Translations under genes and position numbers: made by a program
Notes under the pieces: generated by a model
The model's database searches: none
What the model was told of the DNA's origin: nothing
Seen by the model: the letters and a program-made list of their open reading frames with translations, nothing else
Source of the DNA: Streptomyces asoensis
GTDB taxonomy: Bacteria > Actinomycetota > Actinomycetes > Streptomycetales > Streptomycetaceae
DNA: 64,000 bases
NCBI RefSeq assembly: GCF_016860545.1
Contig: NZ_BNEB01000002.1
Span: forward strand, 1,860,001-1,924,000
Direction: 5' to 3'
Shown: positions 8,747 to 19,371 of the stretch, in pieces
Numbering within the stretch: the stretch's first letter is position 1
How the letters are laid out: each line of letters begins with the position of its first letter

Positions 8747-9757
8747 ATGACGCGACGACTTGCTCAGGTTGCCAAGAAGGTAGGGGTCAGCGAGGCCACG
8801 GTCAGCCGGGTCCTCAACGGCAAGCCGGGGGTCTCCGAGACCACCCGTCAGTCGGTGCTGACCGCCCTCGACGTGCTCGGCTACGAGCGCCCCACCCAGC
8901 TGCGCGGCGAACGCGCCCGCCTGGTGGGACTCGTCCTGCCGGAGCTCCAGAACCCGATCTTCCCGCTGCTCGCCGAGGTCATCGGCGGCGCGCTGGCCCA
9001 GCAGGGGCTGACCCCCGTGCTGTGCACCCAGACCAAGGGCGGCGTCTCCGAGGCCGACTACGTCGATCTCCTCCTCCAGCAGCACGTGTCCGGCGTGGTC
9101 TTCGCCGGAGGGCTCTTCGCGCAGGCCGACGCCCCGCACGACCACTACCGGCAGCTCGCCGAACGCAGCATCCCGGTGGTCCTGATCAACGCGCCGGTGG
9201 AGGACCTGGACTTCCCGTGTGTCTCCTGCGACGACGCCGTCGCCGTGGAACAGGCCTGGCGTCACCTCTCCCTGCTGGGCCACGAGCGCATCGGGCTGGT
9301 CCTCGGCCCCCGGGACCACATGCCCTCGCGGCGCAAGCTCGCCGCCGCCCGGGCGGCGGCCGAGGCGGCCGGCGCCGCGCTGCCCGACGAGCGGGTGGAG
9401 CGCTCGATGTTCTCCCTGGAAGGGGGCCAGGCCGCCACCTCGCGCCTGCTGGAACGCGGGGTCACCGGCATCATCTGCGCCAGCGACCCGCTCGCCCTCG
9501 GGGCCATCAGGGCCGCCCGGCGGCGCGGCCTGGCGGTGCCCGAGCAGGTGTCCGTAGTCGGCTTCGACGACTCCGCCTTCATGAACTGCACCGAGCCCCC
9601 GCTGTCCACCGTGCGCCAGCCCATCGAGGCCATGGGCCGCGCCGCCGTGGACCTGCTGTGCACCCAGATCCAGGGCGGCGAAGTGCCGCCCGGCGAGCTG
9701 CTGTTCGAGCCCGAGCTGGTCGTGCGCGGCTCCACCGCCCAGGCGCCGCGCGACTGA
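8747..9757 (+). CDS. LacI-family transcriptional regulator
   Basis: A 336-residue DNA-binding repressor from ATG 8747. The N-terminal helix-turn-helix (RLAQVAKKVGVSEATVSRVL) and hinge helix are canonical, followed by a periplasmic-binding-protein-like sensor domain (VGLVLPELQNPIFPLL through VVGFDDSAFM). LacI regulators of this type in Streptomyces control sugar import and hydrolysis and respond to an oligosaccharide. Its palindromic site overlaps its own promoter region and a matching site lies between the two GH87-type genes. The ABC importer and alpha-glucosidase downstream complete the likely regulon. The inducer is unknown; nigero- or malto-oligosaccharides are reasonable guesses. Confidence 0.9.
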   Translation: MTRRLAQVAKKVGVSEATVSRVLNGKPGVSETTRQSVLTALDVLGYERPTQLRGERARLVGLVLPELQNPIFPLLAEVIGGALAQQGLTPVLCTQTKGGVSEADYVDLLLQQHVSGVVFAGGLFAQADAPHDHYRQLAERSIPVVLINAPVEDLDFPCVSCDDAVAVEQAWRHLSLLGHERIGLVLGPRDHMPSRRKLAAARAAAEAAGAALPDERVERSMFSLEGGQAATSRLLERGVTGIICASDPLALGAIRAARRRGLAVPEQVSVVGFDDSAFMNCTEPPLSTVRQPIEAMGRAAVDLLCTQIQGGEVPPGELLFEPELVVRGSTAQAPRD

Positions 9758-10148
9758 CGCGGCACCCCTCCCCGCCGGGCAGGCTCCCGCCTGCCGCCTG
9801 CCGCCTGCCGCCTGCCGAACCCGTCGTCCCCCGGGGCCTTCCGCACCCCTCGCATCCGTCGCGTCATCGGCCGGTCCACGTCCCGCGTGGGCCGGCCGCG
9901 TCATGTCCGCCGCCCGTCCGGCGTGTCCAGGGAGTGCCGGGCGGGAAGCGGTACGCGATGTTCCGCGCCCGGCAGCGGCTTGCAGCGAATGCCGGACGGA
10001 GCCCGCGTCATCTACGTTTCTCTGTCAAACAATTACGAAATCAGCGCGCAATATTGCGTCGCCTTGTCGGCGGTGATTGAGTGTGCGGCGCCCCACCTCG
10101 TACCGGCGAGGGGGCGCCTTCCACGTTCATGCCCGAAGGGGACCACCC
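9758..10148. other. Intergenic region with heptamer repeat and importer promoter
   Basis: No gene seen. Bases 9791-9818 are four tandem copies of a 7-mer (CTGCCGC, the last one ending in A), perhaps part of a terminator. Around 10010-10060 the sequence turns AT-rich, which marks the promoter of the ABC importer operon; a 12-base palindrome lies in it at 10047-10058. Confidence 0.5.
10047..10058. promoter_or_regulatory. Palindrome in the importer promoter
   Basis: CGCAATATTGCG is a perfect 12-base palindrome about 90 bases before the binding-protein gene. The outer halves (CGCAA/TTGCG) equal those of the two LacI-type sites, but the spacer is two bases instead of five, so binding by the same protein is uncertain. 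Confidence 0.45.
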
Positions 10149-11564
10149 ATGAGAAGAGCTCGGTTCCGCCGCACCCGCCGCGCCGGCGCGGTCACCCTCG
10201 TCTCCGCGCTCACACTGACGGCGCTCGCCGCCTGCGGCACGAGCAGCAGCGACGACGGCGACGACGGGGACGGGAACAGCGCGAACGCCAACCCCGCCGC
10301 ACCGCTGGACCCCGGCACCAAGGTGACCATCACCATCGACTGCATGCCGCCGGCGGCCAAGAAGGCCGAGCTCAAGGAGTGGAACGAGGACGTCGAGGAG
10401 TTCAACAAGAAGTACCCGAACGTCACCGTCGAGGGCCGCTCCACCCCGGGCCAGTGCCTGGAGCCGCCGCGGTTCACCGCGATGCTCAAGGCCAAGTCCC
10501 AGCCCGACGTCTTCTACACCTACTTCACCGACCTCGACCAGGTCCTCGACAACGACGGCGCCCAGGACATCAGCGCCTACGTCAACGACAGGACCGTGCC
10601 GCTGCTCAAGGACATCGACCCCGACGTCCTCGGCTCGCTCAAGAAGGACGGCAAGCTCTACGGCCTGCCCACCAGCAACTACCGCATGGGCCTGCTCATC
10701 AACCGCACGCTCTTCGAGAAGGCGGGACTCGACCCCGACACCCCGCCCGCCACCTGGGAGGACGTCCGGGCCGCGGCCAAGAGGATCGCCGGACTCGGCG
10801 GCGGAGTCGCCGGCTTCGGCGAGTACAGCGCCGGCAACACCGGCGGCTGGCACTTCACCGCGCAGATGTACAGCCTCGGCGGTGAGGTCGTCGACGCCTC
10901 CGGTACCAAGGCCGCGTTCAACGACGCGACCGGCAGACAGGTCGCGCAGAACCTCCACGCCATGCGCTGGGAGGACGATGCCATGGGCAAGACCCAGCTG
11001 CTGAAGTGGGGCGACCTCCAGAAGCAGATCGCCACCGACAAGCTCGGCATGTTCCTCGCCGCGCCCGACGACATCGCCTACATGGTCCAGCAACTCGGCG
11101 CCAAGTACGAGAACTTCGGCATGGGCCCGATCCCGGGCGGCAAGAACACCCTGTCCGGAGGCAACAACTACATGATCAAGAAGGGGATCTCCTCCGACAA
11201 GATCAAGGCCGCGATCGCATGGCTCGACTTCAAGAACCTCAGCGTCGGCAAGGGCCAGTTCGACTGGGAGCGCACCAAGGCCGACGGTCTGCCGGTCGGT
11301 GTCCCGCAGCCCAACTTCTGGCTGAACGACAGCAAGAGCAAGGACGACGCCGCACGCACCCGGTACGCCACCATGCCGGTGCAGAACTTCAAGGCCTTCA
11401 TGGACAACCCCGTCCCCGGCAAGGCCGAGCCCCCGAAGGCGCAGGAGATCTACAAGGTCCTCGACAACGTCATGTCGGGCATCCTCACCGACAAGGACGC
11501 CGACATCGACAAGCTGCTGTCGACAGCCGAGACCCAGGTCGACCAGGTCCTCGCCAACCGGTGA
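10149..11564 (+). CDS. Sugar ABC transporter substrate-binding lipoprotein
   Basis: A 471-residue extracytoplasmic solute-binding protein (family 1, MalE-like) from ATG 10149. The N-terminus has two arginine clusters and a hydrophobic stretch ending in the lipobox LAAC (Cys29), so it should be lipid-anchored outside the membrane. Typical SBP_bac_1 segments include GKLYGLPTSNYRMGLLINR and AKYENFGMGPIPGGKN. It captures an oligosaccharide for the two permeases downstream. No ATPase gene is present; Streptomyces often use a shared ATPase (MsiK) for such systems. A strong hairpin follows the stop (11573-11601), which can keep its expression above that of the permeases. Confidence 0.9.
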   Translation: MRRARFRRTRRAGAVTLVSALTLTALAACGTSSSDDGDDGDGNSANANPAAPLDPGTKVTITIDCMPPAAKKAELKEWNEDVEEFNKKYPNVTVEGRSTPGQCLEPPRFTAMLKAKSQPDVFYTYFTDLDQVLDNDGAQDISAYVNDRTVPLLKDIDPDVLGSLKKDGKLYGLPTSNYRMGLLINRTLFEKAGLDPDTPPATWEDVRAAAKRIAGLGGGVAGFGEYSAGNTGGWHFTAQMYSLGGEVVDASGTKAAFNDATGRQVAQNLHAMRWEDDAMGKTQLLKWGDLQKQIATDKLGMFLAAPDDIAYMVQQLGAKYENFGMGPIPGGKNTLSGGNNYMIKKGISSDKIKAAIAWLDFKNLSVGKGQFDWERTKADGLPVGVPQPNFWLNDSKSKDDAARTRYATMPVQNFKAFMDNPVPGKAEPPKAQEIYKVLDNVMSGILTDKDADIDKLLSTAETQVDQVLANR

Positions 11565-11572
11565 CTCCCGCG

Positions 11573-11601
11573 GGGCCGGGCGGTCTCCCACCGCCCGGCC
11601 C
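11573..11601 (+). terminator. Intra-operon hairpin after the binding-protein gene
   Basis: Arms GGGCCGGGCGGT (11573-11584) and ACCGCCCGGCCC (11590-11601) pair perfectly around CTCCC. It lies between the binding-protein gene and the first permease gene, in the usual place of an attenuator that favours the binding protein. Confidence 0.7.
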
Positions 11602-11714
11602 GCGAGCGCGCCCCCGGACCTTGCCCTGTCCGGCGGACCCGGTGCGCGTCGACTTCCGTCACGCGCCCCGACCACTCCCGTCCGGCGACACCGCAGCCCG
11701 ACCGAGGAGCACCC

Positions 11715-12677
11715 ATGTCGGCCCCCACCCTCACCCACGACCCGGCGGCCGGGGAACGCCGTCCCCGCAGGCCGCGCACCCGCACCGTCCGGACCCCGTC
11801 CGCGGGCGCGGGCAAGGCGCTGCGCCGCAACGTCACCGCCCACGGATTCCTCATCGGCGCGGTGCTCTGCTTCGCCTTCTTCTCCTGGTACCCGATCGTC
11901 CGCGAGTTCCTGCTCGCCTTCCAGAAGACCGAGGACGGCCGGGTCGGCTGGACCGGCTGGGACAACTTCGTCACCATCTGGAACGACCCCGCCTTCGGCC
12001 AGGCCTGGCGCAACACCCTCTGGTTCACGGCCCTGGCCCTCGTCCTGGGCTTCGCGGTCCCCTTCGTCACGGCCCTCGTCATCAACGAGTTCCGGCACGG
12101 GCAGGGCTATCTGCGCCTCCTGGTCTACCTGCCCGTCATGCTGCCGCCCACCGCCTCGGTGCTGCTCTTCAAGTACCTCTACGACCCCGGGTACGGCATG
12201 TTCAACGAGGTGCTGGACGTCTTCGGCATCCCCGCCCGGCAGTGGCTCCAGGACCCCGACACCGCCATGCTCTCCGTCGTCGTCGCCTCCACCTGGATGA
12301 ACATGGGCGGCGCGACCCTCATCTACCTGGCCGCGCTCCAGAGCGTCCCCGGCGAACTGTACGAGGCCGCCGAACTCGACGGGGCCGGCCTGCTGCGCAA
12401 GGTGTGGCACGTGACGATCCCGCAGACCCGGCTGATCCTCGCGCTGATGCTCCTCATGCAGATCATCGCCACCATGCAGGTCTTCATCGAGCCCTTCCTG
12501 CTGACCGGCGGCGCCGGACCCGAGGGTTCGACGACCACCGTCGTCTACCTGATCTACCAGTACGCCTTCAACTTCAACGACTACGGTGCCGCCGCGGCGC
12601 TCGGCCTGATGCTGCTCGTACTGCTGGCCGCCTTCTCGGCCGTGTACGCCAGGCTCAACCGCGCCACGGAAGCGTAG
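11715..12677 (+). CDS. Sugar ABC transporter permease (MalF/UgpA type)
   Basis: A 320-residue membrane protein from ATG 11715 with GAGGAG five bases before it. A basic, proline-rich cytoplasmic N-terminus (about 40 residues) leads into six predicted membrane helices. The permease loop for the ATPase is present (YEAAELDGAGLLRKVWHVTI, about residues 216-235, with the EAA-x3-G pattern). It forms the translocation pore together with the next gene product, which starts 20 bases after its stop. Confidence 0.92.
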   Translation: MSAPTLTHDPAAGERRPRRPRTRTVRTPSAGAGKALRRNVTAHGFLIGAVLCFAFFSWYPIVREFLLAFQKTEDGRVGWTGWDNFVTIWNDPAFGQAWRNTLWFTALALVLGFAVPFVTALVINEFRHGQGYLRLLVYLPVMLPPTASVLLFKYLYDPGYGMFNEVLDVFGIPARQWLQDPDTAMLSVVVASTWMNMGGATLIYLAALQSVPGELYEAAELDGAGLLRKVWHVTIPQTRLILALMLLMQIIATMQVFIEPFLLTGGAGPEGSTTTVVYLIYQYAFNFNDYGAAAALGLMLLVLLAAFSAVYARLNRATEA

Positions 12678-12696
12678 GACCGGGGGAGACACGGAC

Positions 12697-13572
12697 ATGT
12701 CCACACGCACGCTCATCTCGCCCGCGGCCCTCGCCCGCCCCCGCGGCCGGCTGCTCTACCGGCTGTGCTTCGCGGTCGTCGTCGTCCTGTTCACGCTGGC
12801 CTTCCTCGGCCCGCTGTACTGGATGGTGTCCGGCGGGCTCAAGACCACCCAGGAAGCCGTCCAGACGCCTCCCACGTGGGTGCCCGGCTCCGTCCACCCG
12901 CAGAACTACCAGCGGGCCTGGGAGGTGATGGATCTCGCCCGCCTGCTCCTCAACACCCTCTACTACGCGCTCGGCGCGCTCGCCTTCCAGCTGGTGCTCG
13001 ACGTCGCCGCCGCATACTCCCTGTCCAAGCTGCGTCCCGTCCTGGGCAAGGCGATCCTCGGCATGATGCTCGTGACCCTGATGATCCCGGCGACCGTGCT
13101 CGTCGTCCCGCAGTACCTCACCGTGCTGGACATGCCGGTCATCGAGCGCAACCTCCTCGACTCGCCCTGGGCGATCTGGCTTCCGTCGGTCACCAACGCC
13201 TTCAACATCTTCCTGCTGAAGCGGTTCTTCGACTCCGTCCCGAAGGAACTCCTGGACGCGGCCTCCATGGACGGGGCCGGCCCGCTGCGCGTCCTGTGGT
13301 CCGTCGTCCTGCCGATCTCCCGCCCGGTCCTCGGGGTGGTGTCCATCTTCGCGGTCGTCGGCGTCTGGAAGGACTTCCTCTGGCCGATGCTGGTCCTGCC
13401 CGACCCGAACCGCCAGACCCTCGCGGTCGGCATCTACTCGCTCGCCACCAGCGTGCCCGAGAACGTGCTCATCGCCGCCCTCACCATCGCCTCCCTGCCG
13501 ACCCTGCTGCTGTTCCTGCTCTTCCAGCGCAACATCATGGGCGGACTGACCGCGGGCGGCCTCAAGGGCTGA
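12697..13572 (+). CDS. Sugar ABC transporter permease (MalG type)
   Basis: A 291-residue membrane protein from ATG 12697. It has about six membrane helices and the permease-ATPase coupling loop (LLDAASMDGAGPLRVLWSVV). The short spacing to the previous permease and the shared family show the two form one importer. The substrate is probably an alpha-linked gluco-oligosaccharide, judged from the GH13 gene that follows and the GH87-type genes upstream. Confidence 0.92.
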   Translation: MSTRTLISPAALARPRGRLLYRLCFAVVVVLFTLAFLGPLYWMVSGGLKTTQEAVQTPPTWVPGSVHPQNYQRAWEVMDLARLLLNTLYYALGALAFQLVLDVAAAYSLSKLRPVLGKAILGMMLVTLMIPATVLVVPQYLTVLDMPVIERNLLDSPWAIWLPSVTNAFNIFLLKRFFDSVPKELLDAASMDGAGPLRVLWSVVLPISRPVLGVVSIFAVVGVWKDFLWPMLVLPDPNRQTLAVGIYSLATSVPENVLIAALTIASLPTLLLFLLFQRNIMGGLTAGGLKG

Positions 13573-13761
13573 ACCCGCCGTCGGGGACCGCGGCCACCTG
13601 CCTCGCCGCCCGTGTCACCGGCTGCTCCCCGCCGTGCGGCAGGCCCCGCGTCCATCCGGCCCGCCGGCACCCCTCCCGAACCTCCGCCGCCGCCCCGTCC
13701 TCGACGCCCCGCTGTCCGGGGCGGCGGCGGAGAACCACCCCTGCCCCGAAAGGACCGTCAC

Positions 13762-15378
<1,617 letters not shown>

Positions 15379-15461
15379 CCGGTCCGCACCTCACCGCACG
15401 GCCTGCTCCCCACCGATCGAGGGCCCTCGTCCGCCGCGCCCGGCGCGGAGGGTCCGCCCGA

Positions 15462-16970
15462 TCACGACTGGCGGGAGTGCAACGGGTCATGGGCGACCTC
15501 GTCGGGACAGCGCTCGTGGGCCGGGACCGTCCGCCGGTCGCGCCGCCAGTCGGCGCCGGCGAGGACCAGCGACGCGCCCATGCCCGCCAGGGCCGCCGCC
15601 AGCGCGACGGTCAGGGCGCCGCGGTAGCCGGCGCCCGACCCGAGCGCCAGGTAGTACAGGCCGGGCAGCGCCGCCGTTCCGACGGCGGCGCCGAGACGCT
15701 GTCCGGTCTGGAGCGCGCCGCCGGCCGCGCCGGCCATCCGCACGGGTACGTCCCGCAGGGTCATGGTGATGTTCGGCGAGACCACGAAGCCGCCGCCGAT
15801 CCCGCCGAGGAAGAGCAGCGGAGCGGCGGCCCAGGGGCCGGTACCGAGGGGCAGGAGACGAAGGAGCAGCACGGCTCCGCCCAGGCCGGCGATCACACCG
15901 GTGAGACCGCACACCGTGAGCAGCCGTCCGAACCGGTCGACCAGCCTGCCCGCGACGACGGCCGCGCTCGCCGATCCCAGGGCGAAGGGCGTCACGGCCA
16001 GGCCGGAGCGCAGCGGCGAGAAGCCGAGCCCGCGCTGGTAGAAGAGGGCGAAGACCAGCCAGACCCCGCTGAACCCGATGAAGTACAGGGTGCCGACCCC
16101 GGCCCCGACGGCGTAGCCGCGCACGGTGGTGAACAGACGGGGATCGAGCAGCGGCGGGGTGTCACGGGCGACCAGACGGCGCTGCCACCACACGAAGACG
16201 GCGAGCAGCGCGGCGGCGAGCGGGAAGAGCCACCACAGGCGGCGCAGCCCGCCGGAGTCCGCCTGGACCAGCGGATACATGAGCGCGAGGACCCCGAGGC
16301 CGAGCAGCACGACGCCGGGCACGTCCACGTGGGCCCGGCCGGACGGCCGGGTGCGGGGCAGCAGGCGACGGCCGAGCAGCACGGCCACCACGCCGATCGG
16401 GACGTTGACGTAGAAGATCCAGCGCCAGCCCTCGGAGCCGGAGGCCAGCGCGAGGATGGCGCCGCCGGTGAGCGGGCCGACGGCGGAGGAGATGCCGACC
16501 GTGGCGCCGAAGAAACCGAAGGCCCGTCCGCGCTCGGCGCCGCGGAACATCTGCTGGATGAGCGCGGAGTTCTGCGGGGCCATGAAACCGGCCGCCAGCC
16601 CCTGGGCGAGCCGGGCCACCACCAGCCAGGTGATGTCGGGGGCGGCGCCGCAGGCCGCGCTGAAGACGACGAAGCAGCTCAGGGCCAGCAGGAAGATCCG
16701 GCGCCGGTCCAGCGCGTCACCGAGCCGGCCGGCGGTCACCAGGGCCAGGGCGAAGGTGAGCGCGTAGCCGGAGACCACCCATTGCACCTCTGCCGCGGAG
16801 GCGTGCAGCTCACGCTGGACGGTGGGCAGGGCGACCGCCACGATCGTCACGTCCAGCAGGCTCATGAAACCGGCCACCAGAGTGACCCACAGGGCCCGCC
16901 ACCGGTTCGGATCCTGCCCGGATCCGCTCTCCCGCGTGGACGGGCCCTCGTTCGTCGCCGACGCCGACAC
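15462..16970 (-). CDS. MFS drug-efflux transporter, DHA2 (14-helix) type
   Basis: A 502-residue membrane protein from GTG 16970, with AGGAGG five bases upstream; earlier in-frame codons give low-complexity sequence. About 14 hydrophobic helices and the DHA2 motifs are visible: LLDVTIVAVALPTVQRELHA in helix 1, WVVSGYALTFA, and GRLGDALDRRR in the loop between helices 2 and 3. This family exports cationic drugs or antibiotics using proton motive force. It converges with the alpha-glucosidase gene and has no regulator beside it, so the substrate is open. Confidence 0.88.
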   Translation of the reverse strand: MSASATNEGPSTRESGSGQDPNRWRALWVTLVAGFMSLLDVTIVAVALPTVQRELHASAAEVQWVVSGYALTFALALVTAGRLGDALDRRRIFLLALSCFVVFSAACGAAPDITWLVVARLAQGLAAGFMAPQNSALIQQMFRGAERGRAFGFFGATVGISSAVGPLTGGAILALASGSEGWRWIFYVNVPIGVVAVLLGRRLLPRTRPSGRAHVDVPGVVLLGLGVLALMYPLVQADSGGLRRLWWLFPLAAALLAVFVWWQRRLVARDTPPLLDPRLFTTVRGYAVGAGVGTLYFIGFSGVWLVFALFYQRGLGFSPLRSGLAVTPFALGSASAAVVAGRLVDRFGRLLTVCGLTGVIAGLGGAVLLLRLLPLGTGPWAAAPLLFLGGIGGGFVVSPNITMTLRDVPVRMAGAAGGALQTGQRLGAAVGTAALPGLYYLALGSGAGYRGALTVALAAALAGMGASLVLAGADWRRDRRTVPAHERCPDEVAHDPLHSRQS

Positions 16971-17254
16971 AAGGCCTCCTCTCGCCGGGCCGCCTCCGAG
17001 AAGCACGTGATCACGCGGTGGACGCGGGCCCGCTGTGCCCCAGTACCCACCCTGCCGCCGTCCGGCACACCGATCGCCCGCAGTCTCCCTGAGCGCATTC
17101 TCGACGGCATCACCCCCGCACCGCATGCCGAGGGGCCGCCGGCGCCGCGCCGGGGGTCAGGCCGAAACTCCGATGCCCCGTTCGCGGTGGCTCGGTAGGG
17201 TCGGGGCCGTGCAGGTGCGCAGGCACCGGACACTTCGCCTCTTCAGCGGGAAAC

Positions 17255-17279
17255 GCGGGTTCGAATCCCGTCGCCGGCT
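17255..17279 (+). other. tRNA 3'-end fragment, possible attachment-site relic
   Basis: Bases 17255-17271 make a five-pair T-stem (GCGGG/CCCGT) around the invariant loop TTCGAAT, followed at once by a seven-base acceptor strand CGCCGGC and a T in the discriminator position. This is the exact geometry of a tRNA 3' end. No matching 5' acceptor strand (GCCGGCG) or cloverleaf is found 65-95 bases upstream, so it is not a complete tRNA. Such fragments are often left by elements that integrate at tRNA 3' ends. No integrase is nearby. Confidence 0.5.
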
Positions 17280-17442
17280 CCGGCCGGTGTCGTCCAGCGG
17301 CCCAGGACACCTATGGTCCGTCGCCGACCTCGATCTCTGCACACCTCAGTGAACCCGGCAGGGCCACCGCCCCGCCGGGTTCCGTGCGTCGCGCCCGCAC
17401 GGCGCTCGCTCCTGCTTCCCCTCCGGGCCTCCTCTCGAGGTC

Positions 17443-17469
17443 TTGACAAAAGAATTGGTCTGGACCAAG
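17443..17469 (+). promoter_or_regulatory. Chitinase promoter with DasR-type (dre) site
   Basis: TTGACA (17443-17448) is a perfect -35 box. ATTGGTCTGGACCAAG (17454-17469) contains the palindrome TGGTCTGGACCA, one base from the known dre consensus TGGTCTAGACCA of the GlcNAc-responsive repressor DasR and of classical Streptomyces chitinase promoters. It lies between the -35 box and the start, where a repressor would block transcription. Confidence 0.8.
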
Positions 17470-17519
17470 TTGGGCGCGCCCCGCCCCGCAGTCCGAACCC
17501 CCACTGTCCGGAGGCACTT

Positions 17520-19316
17520 GTGAACCGCTCCAGACCGGCCGTCGCCCTGCTCACGGCGGTGGCCCTCGCCGTACCCGCAATCACCGCACTGTCGTCGGCC
17601 GCAGAGGCCGCCGACGCCGAACTCGCCCGCAACGGCGGCTTCGAGGCGGGACTCGACGGCTGGACGTGCACCGCGGCCAGGTCCGTCACCAGCCCGGTGC
17701 GCAGCGGCAGTTCGGCCCTCGAGGCGACCCCCGCCGGCAACGACCACGCCCAGTGCTCCCAGACGGTCACCGTGCGGCCCGACTCCCAGTACACGCTGTC
17801 CGGTTACGTCCGTGGGGCGTACGTGTACCTCGGCGCGAGCGGCACGGGCACCACCGACGTCTCCACGTGGACCCAGTCCGCCCCCGACTGGCAGCGGCTC
17901 GGCACCACCTTCCGCACGGGCGCGTCCACGACCAGGGTGACGATCTACACGCACGGCTGGTACGGCACCGGCGCGTACCAGGCCGACGACATCTCGCTGC
18001 TCGGGCCGGGCGGCTCCACCGGTGTACCGCCCGCCACGCCGACCGGCCTGAAGGCCGGGGCCCCCTCGGCCACGAGCGTCGCCCTCTCCTGGTCGGCGGC
18101 GAGCGGCGCGACGAGCTACGCGCTCTACCGTGACGGCGTGAAAACACAGACGGTGAACGGTACTTCGGCCGTCGTGACCGGTCTGTCCGCCTCGATGGCC
18201 TACACCTTCCAGGTCGCCGGCGTGAACGACGCCGGAGAGTCCGCCAAGTCGGCCGCCGTGACGGTGACGACCGCCGCGTCCGGCGGCGGAGGCCCCTCCG
18301 ACCTGCCCGCCCACGCCCTGGTCGGCTACCTGCACGCGAGCTTCGCGAACGGTGCCGGATACACCCGACTGGCCGATGTCCCCGACAGCTGGGACGTCAT
18401 CGACCTGGCCTTCGGCGAACCCACGACCACCACCTCCGGCGACATCCGCTTCACGCGCTGCCCCGTGACCGAATGCCCGAACGTCGAGAGCGACGCCGAC
18501 TTCAAGGCGGCGATCAAGGCCAAGCAGGCGGCCGGCAAGAAGGTGCTGATCTCGATCGGCGGGCAGAACGGTCAGGTCCAGCTCACCACGGCGGCGGCCC
18601 GCGACACCTTCGTCTCCTCCGTCTCCAAGATCATCGACACGTACGGCCTGGACGGCCTGGACGTCGACTTCGAAGGCCACTCCCTGTCGCTGAACGCCGA
18701 CGACACGGACTTCAGGAACCCCAGGACACCCGTGATCGTGAACCTCATCTCGGCGCTCAGGACCCTCAAGGCCAGGTACGGCTCCGGGTTCGTGCTCACC
18801 ATGGCGCCCGAGACGTTCTTCGTGCAGATGGGCCACCAGTTCTACGGCACGGGGAAGTGGGGCGGGCAGGACCCCCGGTGCGGCGCGTACCTGCCGGTGA
18901 TCCACGCCCTGCGCGACGACCTGACCCTCCTGCACGTCCAGGACTACAACTCGGGCCCGATCATGGGCCTCGACAACCAGTACCACTCCATGGGCGGCGC
19001 CGACTTCCACACCGCCATGACCGACATGCTCCTGACCGGCTTCCCGGTGGCCGGCGACGCCGGCGCGGTCTTCCCGCCGCTGCGCCCCGACCAGGTCGCC
19101 ATCGGCATGCCGGCCTCCACCAACGCGGGAAACGGCTACGTCCCCCCGGCCGAGGTGGTCAAGACGCTGTCGTGCCTGACCGAGCGGACCGGCTGCGGCT
19201 CGTACGCCCCCCACGGCACCTGGCCGGCCCTGCGCGGCCTCATGACGTGGTCGATCAACTGGGACCGCTTCGCCGGCGGGGAGTTCCAGCGGACGTTCGA
19301 CGGCTACTTCGGATGA
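17520..19316 (+). CDS. Secreted GH18 chitinase
   Basis: A 598-residue enzyme from GTG 17520, seven bases after GGAGGC. A signal peptide ends near residue 31. Residues about 33-162 are a carbohydrate-binding jelly roll (NGGFEAGLDGWTC), 171-252 a fibronectin type III domain, and 263-598 the GH18 barrel. The catalytic DxxDxDxE motif is intact as DGLDVDFE (378-385, Glu385 the acid), preceded by the KVLISIGGQNG strand. It hydrolyses chitin outside the cell. The promoter carries a DasR-type site, which links expression to N-acetylglucosamine. A strong bidirectional terminator follows. Confidence 0.93.
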   Translation: MNRSRPAVALLTAVALAVPAITALSSAAEAADAELARNGGFEAGLDGWTCTAARSVTSPVRSGSSALEATPAGNDHAQCSQTVTVRPDSQYTLSGYVRGAYVYLGASGTGTTDVSTWTQSAPDWQRLGTTFRTGASTTRVTIYTHGWYGTGAYQADDISLLGPGGSTGVPPATPTGLKAGAPSATSVALSWSAASGATSYALYRDGVKTQTVNGTSAVVTGLSASMAYTFQVAGVNDAGESAKSAAVTVTTAASGGGGPSDLPAHALVGYLHASFANGAGYTRLADVPDSWDVIDLAFGEPTTTTSGDIRFTRCPVTECPNVESDADFKAAIKAKQAAGKKVLISIGGQNGQVQLTTAAARDTFVSSVSKIIDTYGLDGLDVDFEGHSLSLNADDTDFRNPRTPVIVNLISALRTLKARYGSGFVLTMAPETFFVQMGHQFYGTGKWGGQDPRCGAYLPVIHALRDDLTLLHVQDYNSGPIMGLDNQYHSMGGADFHTAMTDMLLTGFPVAGDAGAVFPPLRPDQVAIGMPASTNAGNGYVPPAEVVKTLSCLTERTGCGSYAPHGTWPALRGLMTWSINWDRFAGGEFQRTFDGYFG

Positions 19317-19332
19317 CCCGGAGCCACGAGAA

Positions 19333-19367
19333 CCCGGTGCGCCCACCGGACCGGTGGGCGCACCGGG
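19333..19367. terminator. Bidirectional terminator hairpin
   Basis: Seventeen-base arms (19333-19349 and 19351-19367) pair perfectly around one base. It lies between the chitinase stop (+) and the end of the RiPP operon (-), so it can stop transcription from both sides. Confidence 0.8.
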
Positions 19368-19371
19368 GTGC

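Larger units (their letters stand above)
16971..17519. other. Divergent intergenic region with tRNA-like sequence
   Basis: This 549-base stretch between the exporter and chitinase genes has no supported coding region. It holds a TAGGGT -10-like box at 17196-17201, a tRNA 3'-end-like sequence at 17255-17279 and the chitinase promoter with its DasR-type site near 17443-17469. Confidence 0.6.

Noticed and set aside
9791..9818. CRISPR-like or regulatory repeat array
   Set aside because: Only four contiguous 7-base units without spacers; a simple tandem repeat.
10047..10058. Certain third operator of the LacI regulator
   Set aside because: Half-sites match but the spacer is two bases rather than five, so it is listed only as a candidate.
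17200..17279. Complete tRNA gene
   Set aside because: A TAGGGT box and a small hairpin lie upstream, but no 5' acceptor strand pairs well with CGCCGGC and no anticodon stem of five pairs can be drawn.
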